Source: Rhodospirillaceae bacterium
GTDB lineage: Bacteria; Pseudomonadota; Alphaproteobacteria; Dongiales; Dongiaceae
NCBI GenBank assembly: GCA_008012315.1
Contig: SSEL01000022.1
Span: 38,095-102,094, forward strand
Direction: 5' to 3'
DNA: 64,000 nucleotides
The notes under the pieces were generated by a model that did no database searches, was not told the origin of the DNA, and saw only the letters and a list, made by a program, of their open reading frames with translations. Both the position numbers and the translations under genes were made by a program. This document shows positions 38,480 through 45,658 of this stretch, piece after piece (positions within the stretch are counted from its first letter, which is position 1; every line of letters begins with the position of its first letter).

Positions 38480-38729
38480 CCGGATCCTGTCACAGGGGAA
38501 AAGGCCTTCTACCGCTTCGGTTGTATCTAATGTGCCCCTTACGGACAATATAACTGATATTCGTTATGCTAAGTCGGCACCTTGGCCTGATTGGCTCAAG
38601 AGAGCATTAATTATTCGTTAATTGGTGACCTGGGAGTATGGTGATAAAATTCGACTAAAGATCGCGCCATGCCAATGAGACCTGGGACGACCGTCCCGAA
38701 TCGGGCAAGGTTACCGAGCCCCGGATGAC

Positions 38730-38768
38730 GGAAAATGCCCCGTCGACCGGAAATGCCCGTCGACCGGA
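38730..38768. repeat. Short tandem repeat upstream of the HD-GYP-like gene
   Basis: A 17-18-base unit containing GAAATGCCCCGTCGACC occurs about twice with a partial third copy starting GGAAACGC, ending roughly 40 bases before the GTG start. It lies in the 331-base divergent region between the protease and the HD-GYP-like gene (38480-38810), which holds no other gene. Confidence 0.6.
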
Positions 38769-38810
38769 AACGCTGGGCGAGCGGAGTTGAGGAACAGCAG
38801 GAGAGTGACC

Positions 38811-41027
38811 GTGACGATCGGATCCGACCAGCCGGATAGCCATGGCAACCCACCGTCCCAAGCCGGTTCGGGCAGCGGACCGGCTGCCGGCTTGTTTGAC
38901 GACACTCAGAACCGGGCCAAATTCGATATCCGCATCCTGTTTCCGATCCTCCTGCTGATCTTGCTGGCGGTCGCCGGCATCTGGGCGATCAACCAGTTCG
39001 TCCGCCAGGAGCAACAGCAGGAACAGACCCAGTGGCAAGTGCGCATGGGGATCATCGCCGATAGCCGGGCGGCGGAAGTCAGCCGTTGGCTCGACCGGCA
39101 GATCAAGGACCTGACCGGCATCGCCGATAACGAATCGGTTCAACTCTATGTCAGCTCCATCGGCGAATTCAACGCGGCGACGGCAAGCGGCAAACAGGAC
39201 CCCAACCAGCAGGATGAGAGCGCCGGCTTCCAGGAATATCTCCGCAATCTGCTGACGGTCACCGCCGAGCGCACCGGTTTCGGCGGCGACAAGTCGCAGC
39301 CCGTCAAAGCGAACGAACAGCCAGCGAGCGTCACCGGCCTGTTGATCACCGACATGCAGGGCACGCTGATCGCGACCTCGGCCGATGCGCCGCCGTTCGA
39401 CGGGCAGGTGAAGGATTTCGTGCAGAACCTCCGTGCCGGCGATACCGGCATCAGCCCGATGTATCTCAACAGCCGCGGCAATCCCAGCTTGGTTTTCGTC
39501 GTGCCGCTTTATGCCGTGCAATCGGACAATGCCGCGACCTCGCAGATTGGGCGCATCATCGGTGTGAAGGAAATCGGCAACGAGCTTTTCCCGCTGCTGC
39601 GCCAGCCGGGTGAGACCAGCCAGACCGCCGTCACCGCGCTGCTGCAGCGCAATGGCGATAAGGTAACCTATCTGTCGCCGATCGCCGACGACAAGCAACC
39701 GATCTCGCCGCTGGGCCTGGAGATGGATATCGCCACGCCCAAGCTCGATGCCGCTTTCGCCGTGGACAAGGTCAACAGCTTCGCCACGGATCGCCGGGAC
39801 TACCATGCCAAGGATGTGCTGGTGACCTCCCGCAACCTGTCGCAGGTGCCCTGGGTCCTGATGTATACGGTGAGTTACCAGGAAGCCCTGGGTGAAGCCG
39901 ACGCGCGTTTCCGGCAACTGGCGACCTATCTTGGCCTGGCGCTCCTGGTGCTGGCGATCGCCATCGTCGCCGTCTGGCGCCACGGCTCCTCGCGCCGTGC
40001 CAGCCTGGCCGCCGCTCAGTTCAAATCGGTGGCAAGGAAATTCGAAGAGCAGAAGGAACTGCTGCAGCTCGTCACCGACAGCCAGCCAACCAGCATTTTC
40101 ATCCTCGACGGCCAGAATCGTTACCGCTTCGCCAATGCTCAGACGGCCCGGCAGGCCAATCTGGCCTCCGTCGATCTGCTGGGCAAGGAAGTGAATGCCG
40201 TTCTCGGACCCGCCGCCGCCAAGCGTTATGTCGATCTCAGCAAGCAGGTCCGAGAGCTCGGCGCCAGCATCACCGATGTCGCCCGGCAGGAGCAGGACAA
40301 CAAGCTGAAGGTGGTCCAGACCGAGCAGATCCCGTTGCGCGGCCATGCCGGCATGGGCGATGACGTGCTGACGGTCGAACGCGATATCACCGATGTCGTT
40401 ACCGAACGCGAGCGCCGGTCCCGGACCCTGCAGCAACTGGTCAAGACCTTGGTCGAGGTGGTCGATAAGCGCGATCCCTTCGCCGCCAACCACTCGACCC
40501 GGGTGGCCGCGGTGGCGCGGGCGACTGCCGCGGAGATGGGCCTCACGGAAACCGAGATCGAAACCGCCGAGATCGCCGGTAACCTGCTCAATCTCGGCAA
40601 GATCCTGATCCCCAGCGATCTCCTCGCCAAGACCAGCAACCTGACCCAGGACGAGCTCAATCTGGTGCGCAACAGCATCCAAATGAGCGCCGACCTGTTG
40701 CAGGATATCGAATTCGACGGTCCGGTGGTCGATACGCTTCGCCAGGCGCAGGCGCGCTGGGACGGCACGGGCACGCCTCCCCTCGCCGGCGAGGAAATCC
40801 TGGTGACGGCCCGCATCATCGCTGTCGCCAATGCCCTGGTCGGCATGACAAGCAACCGCGCTTTCCGCGCCGCCCTGGATATCGATGAGGCGATCGAGCG
40901 GCTGCTGAAGGATTCGGGCAAGGCATTCGACCGGCGCGTCATCGCAGCTCTCGTCAACTATATCGACAATCATGGCGGACGCGCCGATCTCAGCGCCATG
41001 GCGATGCCGCAAGAAGCAACCGCCTAA
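38811..41027 (+). CDS. Membrane sensor with PAS and degenerate HD-GYP domain
   Basis: This is a protein of about 738 residues. A cytoplasmic N-terminus precedes TM1 (about 42-62), a large periplasmic Cache-like domain (about 65-370), TM2 (about 374-392), a PAS domain (about 420-530) and an HD-GYP-type domain (about 545-735). The fold landmarks are present but the metal ligands are lost: the HD pair in the usual LLHDIGK is LN (GNLLNLGKI, about 593), the next His is Ser (RNSIQMSADLL), HHE is AQA before RWDGTGTPP, which replaces GYP, and the late Asp is Asn (VANALVGMTSNR). It is therefore unlikely to hydrolyse c-di-GMP and may be a receptor or scaffold. GTG 38811 has AGGAG seven bases upstream. 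Confidence 0.85.
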   Translation: MTIGSDQPDSHGNPPSQAGSGSGPAAGLFDDTQNRAKFDIRILFPILLLILLAVAGIWAINQFVRQEQQQEQTQWQVRMGIIADSRAAEVSRWLDRQIKDLTGIADNESVQLYVSSIGEFNAATASGKQDPNQQDESAGFQEYLRNLLTVTAERTGFGGDKSQPVKANEQPASVTGLLITDMQGTLIATSADAPPFDGQVKDFVQNLRAGDTGISPMYLNSRGNPSLVFVVPLYAVQSDNAATSQIGRIIGVKEIGNELFPLLRQPGETSQTAVTALLQRNGDKVTYLSPIADDKQPISPLGLEMDIATPKLDAAFAVDKVNSFATDRRDYHAKDVLVTSRNLSQVPWVLMYTVSYQEALGEADARFRQLATYLGLALLVLAIAIVAVWRHGSSRRASLAAAQFKSVARKFEEQKELLQLVTDSQPTSIFILDGQNRYRFANAQTARQANLASVDLLGKEVNAVLGPAAAKRYVDLSKQVRELGASITDVARQEQDNKLKVVQTEQIPLRGHAGMGDDVLTVERDITDVVTERERRSRTLQQLVKTLVEVVDKRDPFAANHSTRVAAVARATAAEMGLTETEIETAEIAGNLLNLGKILIPSDLLAKTSNLTQDELNLVRNSIQMSADLLQDIEFDGPVVDTLRQAQARWDGTGTPPLAGEEILVTARIIAVANALVGMTSNRAFRAALDIDEAIERLLKDSGKAFDRRVIAALVNYIDNHGGRADLSAMAMPQEATA

Positions 41028-41045
41028 ACCAGAACCATGGCTGGA

Positions 41046-41525
41046 TCACACCGGTCCCGATACTGGGACCGGTGTGTCCGTCCCGACGCGCATCAGCCGC
41101 CGGCAGGCGGTCTGGGCAATGCGCAGGATTTGGGCACGCCGGCGGGCGCTGTGCAGCGGCGTCACCGGTGCTGGGCGCATGATGGCGGCGCCATGCCGGT
41201 CAGCCAGGATCAGGCCGCATTCCTGGGGGAGAATGTCCTGCGGAAAATCCGGCGCCACGGCAAAGAAAAAACGGTCGCAAAATTCCAGATAATCCCGCCA
41301 TTTCCGATCAGTCTGGAAATCCGCGCAACAGCTCTTGATCTCGACGATGACGATCTGCCCCTGATCGTCGATCGCCGCCAGATCGGCGCGCCGCCCATTC
41401 GGCAGCGGCAATTCACCGACCGCGGCAAAGCCCAAATCGGCGAACATGATCGTGACGCCGCGGCAGAGCTGCGCGGCGTCAATGCCGCTATCGCAAACCG
41501 TCAGCGCCTGCATTGTCATGGTCAT
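41046..41525 (-). CDS. mmcB: MmcB-family DNA repair protein
   Basis: This 159-residue protein has a PD-(D/E)XK nuclease-like fold: ELPLPNGRRADLAAID, then VIVEIKSCCADFQTDRKW with the E-x-K pair, YLEFCDRFFFAVAPDF and ECGLILADRHGAAIMR. MmcB was named in Caulobacter for mitomycin C resistance and is LexA-controlled there. AGGAGG lies upstream of ATG 41525. Its 3' end converges on the HD-GYP-like gene with an 18-base gap, and a hairpin covers the stop codon. Confidence 0.87.
   Translation of the reverse strand: MTMTMQALTVCDSGIDAAQLCRGVTIMFADLGFAAVGELPLPNGRRADLAAIDDQGQIVIVEIKSCCADFQTDRKWRDYLEFCDRFFFAVAPDFPQDILPQECGLILADRHGAAIMRPAPVTPLHSARRRAQILRIAQTACRRLMRVGTDTPVPVSGPV
41048..41075. terminator. 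Hairpin between convergent genes
   Basis: An 11-bp perfect stem ACACCGGTCCC (41048-41058) with GGGACCGGTGT (41065-41075) and a six-base loop overlaps the last codons of mmcB. It has no T run on either side. It may end transcripts from both directions. Confidence 0.55.
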
Positions 41526-41652
41526 TCAACCTCCTGCGGCAATCCGGGACCGGCTCAGGCGGAAACCAGCCCGCACTTTAACCGATCCGGCCGGAAGAAC
41601 GCCAAGCTTTACCACACCAAGCCTTGTTCGCAGCCGCCTGCCCCGCTATCAA

Positions 41653-42522
41653 ATGGGCATGAAAGACGAACCAGGGTTGTCTTCCGATACCGCCGAGCCA
41701 GATATCGATGCGGATGGCGAGCTTCGCGCGGCGGAGCCGGCCGATCCGCCCCGATCCACCACGTCCTCGACGGCCGCGCCCTCCATGGCCGATAGCCCGG
41801 ACATGCCCAGCAGCACCGCCGGAAAAGCGCCGCCCAAAGCCAAAAGCCCGCTTCGCCTCGGCCGGCTTTTGTTGCGCTTCATGGTCCTGATCGTCGGCTG
41901 TTCGATCATCCTGACAGTGATTTACCGCCTGGTGCCACCGCCGGTGACGCCGCTGATGTTGCTGCGGCTGGTGGATGGCAACGGGCTGCACAAGGACTGG
42001 GTGTCTTATGACGAGATATCGCCGAATCTGCCGCGCGCCGTCATCGCCGCCGAAGATTCCGGCTTTTGCCAGCACAATGGTTTCGACTGGACGGCGATCG
42101 AGAAAGCCTGGCAGCGCAATCAGCATTCACCCCGCTTGCGCGGCGGCAGCACGATCAGCAACCAGACCGCCAAGAACGTCTTCCTTTGGCCCGACCGGAC
42201 TTATATCCGCAAGGCGGTCGAGTTCTATTTCACCGCCCTGATCGAGTTTTTCTGGAGCAAGAAACGCATTCTTGAGGTCTATCTCAACGTGGTGGAATGG
42301 GGACCCGGCATCTATGGCGCAGAAGCCGCCGCCCAGGCCCATTTCCACAAGCCCGCCAAAGCACTGACGCGGCGTGAAGCGGCCCTGTTGGCCGCGGTTC
42401 TGCCAAACCCGCGCCGCTGGTCCGCCAGCAAGCCCACTGCCTATATCCGTGGTCGCGCCGGCACGATCCAGGCCCGCATGGGTGATATCCCCGATCCGAC
42501 CGGTGATCCCTGCAAACCCTAG
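41653..42522 (+). CDS. mtgA: Monofunctional peptidoglycan glycosyltransferase
   Basis: This GT51 enzyme of about 289 residues polymerises lipid II into glycan strands at the periplasmic face of the inner membrane. A Pro/Ser-rich cytoplasmic tail of about 70 residues precedes one transmembrane helix (LLLRFMVLIVGCSIILTVIY). The catalytic motifs follow: Glu in AVIAAEDSGFCQHNGFDW, GGSTISNQTAKNVFLW, RKAVEFYFTALIEFFWSKKRILE, YLNVVEWGPGIYGAEAAA and AALLAAVLPNPRRWS. No transpeptidase domain is present. The ATG at 41653 (or 41659) has no clear ribosome site. The long disordered tail is longer than in E. coli MtgA. Confidence 0.93.
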   Translation: MGMKDEPGLSSDTAEPDIDADGELRAAEPADPPRSTTSSTAAPSMADSPDMPSSTAGKAPPKAKSPLRLGRLLLRFMVLIVGCSIILTVIYRLVPPPVTPLMLLRLVDGNGLHKDWVSYDEISPNLPRAVIAAEDSGFCQHNGFDWTAIEKAWQRNQHSPRLRGGSTISNQTAKNVFLWPDRTYIRKAVEFYFTALIEFFWSKKRILEVYLNVVEWGPGIYGAEAAAQAHFHKPAKALTRREAALLAAVLPNPRRWSASKPTAYIRGRAGTIQARMGDIPDPTGDPCKP

Positions 42523-42545
42523 CCGACGAACCCCGGCCCGCGACC

Positions 42546-42592
42546 CCTGGCCTGCAAATCCTGGCCTGTGAATCCTGGCCTGTGAATCCTGG
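42546..42592. repeat. 14-bp tandem repeat after mtgA
   Basis: Three head-to-tail copies of CCTGGCCTGTGAAT (the first with CAA for TGA) plus a partial fourth CCTGG lie between the mtgA stop and the next gene. It is non-coding and looks like slippage expansion. Confidence 0.8.
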
Positions 42593-42605
42593 GGCGACCG
42601 GTTCT

Positions 42606-42866
42606 TCAGTCCTTTTTCATGAGATCGCGCAGGGCGCTGGCCAAATCCTGCTGCCCCTGGCCGGATGCCATGTTGCGGTTCAACCGCTGTTTCGCCGCCT
42701 GAACCTGCATTGCCTGCGCAAGGCGTTCCTGCCGTTCCGGTGTCAGCAATTGGTTCGCCAGGGCTTGGCGTTGCGCCATCAGATCACTCGCCGTTTTCGC
42801 CGCCCCCGATGCCGGGGAAGACGTTTTCCCCGACGGTGCGCCAAAGAGTTTTGCCCACAATCCCAT
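42606..42866 (-). CDS. Small helical protein of unknown function
   Basis: This 86-residue protein starts MGLWAKLFGAPSG, has a Ser/Ala-rich linker, then a charged helical region (LMAQRQALANQLLTPERQERLAQAM) and ends in LRDLMKKD. I do not recognise a family. AGGA lies eight bases before the ATG and codon use resembles neighbouring genes, so it is probably real. The 176 bases upstream (42867-43042) show nothing else. Confidence 0.55.
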   Translation of the reverse strand: MGLWAKLFGAPSGKTSSPASGAAKTASDLMAQRQALANQLLTPERQERLAQAMQVQAAKQRLNRNMASGQGQQDLASALRDLMKKD

Positions 42867-43042
42867 TGATTTTTTCCTGCCTTGCCTTCTTGAACAAAGG
42901 CCTAGCAGAAGAGCCTTAACACTCCCTCAATATTGCCGGCAGCAGCACCCCTCTGCCGGCTCTCGACCTGGGGTCGGCCGTTTCACCAGGCAGGCAAAGC
43001 CTAGCGCAGCCGCCGGCCAGACTGCCGGCTAACGCTGATGCT

Positions 43043-43264
43043 TCAGGCGACGCGCAGCACGTCCCGGCGCGGCAGGCCGATGACCCGGAATTGGTCGGCC
43101 GTCATGCCGCGCAAGTCGTGATTGTCGTTCAGATGCAGGTCGTATTCCTGCCGGCCGGCCCGGATATTCCAATAGCGCCCGAGGATATAGCCCTCCCGAC
43201 CATCCGATAACTGGACGGGGGTGGTGAGTTCCAGCAATTCTTCAAAGGCGACTTTGCTGCGCAT
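43043..43264 (-). CDS. Small conserved-type protein of unknown function
   Basis: This 73-residue protein with SDGREGYILGRYWNIRAGRQEYDLHL and a C-terminal RVIGLPRRDVLRVA looks like a small beta-barrel or KOW/SH3-like fold (a short glycine-turn beta pattern). I cannot name a family. GGAG is eight bases upstream of the ATG, which supports translation. Confidence 0.55.
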   Translation of the reverse strand: MRSKVAFEELLELTTPVQLSDGREGYILGRYWNIRAGRQEYDLHLNDNHDLRGMTADQFRVIGLPRRDVLRVA

Positions 43265-43632
43265 GTTCTCTCTCCTCTTGGGGTTAGAGAAGCTGGTTGG
43301 AGAAGCGCCAAAAGGCCGGGCGCCATCGGGTATGCGCTCAAACGCGGTTTTCGCGGAAATGACAGCGTGCCGGCACTTCCGGCCGTGTCACGCCATCGCC
43401 ATAAAATATGGCGCGCCGTCATTTCCGGCGCTAGAGCATTGGACTCTTTTTCGGCAAAAAAATGCTGGGAAAACAATCCATTGCTGATTGGGAGCATTCT
43501 CCCGGTAGGCGCGAGAGCCGCGAAATTGCAACGGGTTTGCAGTCAAATTTTCTTATAAACTTATTCGAAAGCATTGCCTGCCACCATGTCCCGAAATTCT
43601 AGGAACCCGATCCGAGGCAGCCGCAGCCTTCC
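43265..43632. other. Intergenic region with a large imperfect stem-loop
   Basis: 368 bases without a gene upstream of the split kinase. It holds an inverted repeat: 43352-43371 pairs with 43410-43430 (about 18 of 20 positions, one bulge), enclosing a smaller perfect hairpin CGCCATA/TATGGCG (43397-43413). The structure could be a REP/MITE-like remnant or an untranslated-region element of either neighbour. Confidence 0.5.
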
Positions 43633-44817
43633 ATGAGCAAGTCTGATTCCGTGCTTCAGCGACCGGCCGATCATCACGAACATGGGGACAATATCACCCG
43701 TGCCGCCAGTGGCGTGCTGGCTGGCGGCATTCTGGACCGCGCCGCCCGATGGCCGAATCCCTGGCCGATCGAACGGGTCCGGGTCCGGGTTATCGTACCT
43801 TTGATCCTCGTGACGCTGCTGCTTGCCGGCGGTGCCATCTGGTTGATCGATTATTCGGCGATCGACACGACCCGCACGCGCCTCGCCCAGTTGGCGATCT
43901 CCGTCGCCCAGCAGATGGATCGTGATACCGAGCAGATCGATGCCCTGCTCGATAGCGGTGTCCGCTTGCTGGAAGGGACATCCGATATCAACCGGGCCGA
44001 TGTGAACCGTCTGCAGGAACAGATCCGGCCGCGATTGCTCGGCACGCCGTTGATGAAAGGCGTCATCTTCAGTGATGAAACCGGCACGCGGCGCATGGTC
44101 ACGCGGGATTTCAACGATCCCATTTACGGTTTCGATTCAAATCATTTCTACCAGGATTATCTCCGGAATCCCGAGGCCCGTGCCTTTGTCGGCACCCCCT
44201 TTCCCTTCACGGTCGACGGTATTGGCATTCCCGTGACGCGTGTCGTGCGCAAGAGCGACGGCCGGCTGAAGGGTCTGATCACCGTCCTCCTGAAGTCGGA
44301 ACTGCTCAGCGACTTCTATCGCTCCGTCGCGCCGGCGCCCAGTGACAACATTTTGCTGGTGCGGCAGGACGGCCGGATTCTGACGGCCAAGACCATGCCG
44401 GGTGATGCAGTCGCGGAAGCCTTGCGGATGCAGTTGCCAAAGGTCCTGGCGAAAGCGGACAAGGATGCCGGCGTACAATCCTTCGACCTCGTCACCAAAT
44501 CCGGCATGCTCAGTTATCTGGCGGCGCGGCCGGTGCCCAATCTGCCCATCCTCGCCATTGCCATGACGACGCGGCAGGGCGTCATTCACAGCTGGATCCT
44601 GCAAGCGAGCATCGTCGCCAGCGTTATCATGGCCGCCGGCCTGGTTCTGGTCGCCATTACGCTCTATCTCGGGCGCAAGATCATCGCCAATGAACGCTCC
44701 TTGCTGGCGCAGGCCGACTTCACCAACCTGATCATCGATTCCGCCGAAGTGCTGATCTTCGTGCGCAATCGCGAGGGACAGATCGTCCGTGTCAACAACA
44801 CGGCGGAGCGGCAGCTA
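43633..44817 (+). pseudogene. Multi-PAS sensor histidine kinase, 5' fragment cut by IS
   Basis: These 395 codons are the membrane sensor half of a kinase whose remainder resumes at 45659. TM1 lies at about 50-72, a periplasmic Cache-type domain at about 75-325 (SDETGTRRMVTRDFNDPIYGF, then RKSDGRLKGLITVLLKSELL), and TM2 at about 330-355. The first PAS domain begins at FTNLIIDSAEVLIFVRNREGQ and breaks off after NTAERQL, inside the domain. As read, the frame runs on into the IS and stops at 45012. Joining 44817 to 45659 gives a continuous 1303-residue frame, which shows that the IS is the sole cause of disruption. Confidence 0.9.
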
Positions 44818-44820
44818 GGC

Positions 44821-45587
44821 TCAGGACTCATTGATCCAGAAGATCATGATGGCGGCGATGGTGATGGCGGCCATGAAGGTGTGGGCGCACCGGTCGTAGC
44901 GGGTGGCGATGCGGCGCCAGTCCTTGAGGCGGGCGAAGAGGTTCTCGATCCTGTGTCGGCGGCGATAGACGGCCGGGTCGTGGGGGATTGGGATCTTGCG
45001 GCTGCGGCTTGAGGGGATGCAGGCGTCGGTTCCGCGGGCGGCGAGAGCGTCGCGGAAGCCGCGGCTGTCGTAGCCCCTGTCGCCGATGAGGACGCGGGCG
45101 CGCGGCAGGGCGCCCAGCATGAGGGCGGCGCCCCTGTGGTCGCTCATCTGGCCTTCGGTGAGCAGCATGACCAGGGGCCGCCCCCGGTCGTCGCAGACGG
45201 TGTGCAGCTTGGAGTTCAGGCCGCCCTTGGTTCGCCCGATGCGGCGGGGAACATCCCCTTTTTGAGCAGGCTCGCCGCCGTGCGATGCGCCTTCAGGTGG
45301 GTGCTGTCGATCATGATGGCGTCCGGCTCTCCCGCCTGTCCGGCCAGGGCCGCGAAGATGCGGTCGAACACCCCCAGGCGGCTCCAGCGCACAAACCGAT
45401 TATACAGCGTCTTGTGCGGCCCATAGGCCGACGGCGCATCGCGCCAGCGCAGGCCGTTCCGGATCACGAACACGATCCCCGACACCACCCGCCGGTCATC
45501 CACCCGAGGTACGCCGTGCGCCAACGGAAAGAACGGCGCAATCACCGCCATCTGCCTGTCCGACAACCACAAAAGATCGCTCATCAA
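44821..45587 (-). CDS. IS5-family transposase in two overlapping frames
   Basis: The first frame (45216-45587, 123 residues) starts MMSDLLWLSDRQMAVIAPFF and carries the first catalytic Asp in AIMIDSTHLKAHRTAASLLKK. A -1 shift at the A5G4 run (45255-45263) leads into a second frame ending at 44821 with the second Asp in ARVLIGDRGYDSRGFRDAL and the Glu in RRRHRIENLFARLKDWRR. The DDE triad is thus complete only in the fusion, as in IS5 relatives that use programmed -1 frameshifting. The second frame's own ATG at 45168 lies after the first Asp and could not give an active protein. Confidence 0.88.
45255..45263 (-). promoter_or_regulatory. Slippery site for transposase frameshifting
   Basis: AAAAAGGGG on the minus strand, read AAA AAG GGG in the first frame. 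A -1 slip gives KKGDVP and opens the second transposase frame, restoring the conserved region between the first and second catalytic Asp. Confidence 0.7.
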
Positions 45588-45658
45588 CGCCTCCCCGATC
45601 CCTATCGGGAATCAGAGCAACGCCCGTCATGCAAGCAATTTAATAGGTCCTGAGCCTA

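Larger units (their letters stand above)
44818..45656 (-). mobile_element. IS5-family insertion sequence
   Basis: This is an 839-bp element. The terminal inverted repeats start GGCTCAGGAC at both ends and match at roughly 14 of 17 positions. It is flanked by a duplicated TA (44816-44817 and 45657-45658), or CTAG if the outermost G/C is assigned to the target; both parsings restore the host gene. The transposase lies on the minus strand in two frames. The element interrupts the kinase gene in its first PAS domain. Size, TA/CTAG target and frameshifted transposase fit the IS427 group of IS5, which is inference without database comparison. Confidence 0.92.

Noticed and set aside
38655..41012. 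Open frame of 785 codons antisense to the HD-GYP-like gene
   Set aside because: Its sequence has the low-complexity composition of an opposite-strand shadow in high-GC DNA and no domain, while the plus-strand gene has clear TM, PAS and HD-GYP landmarks.
41446..41652. N-terminal extension of mtgA
   Set aside because: The extra 69 codons overlap mmcB on the other strand and do not resemble MtgA; the ATG at 41653 suffices.
42546..42592. CRISPR-like array
   Set aside because: Copies are 14 bp, directly adjacent with no spacers. It is a simple tandem repeat.
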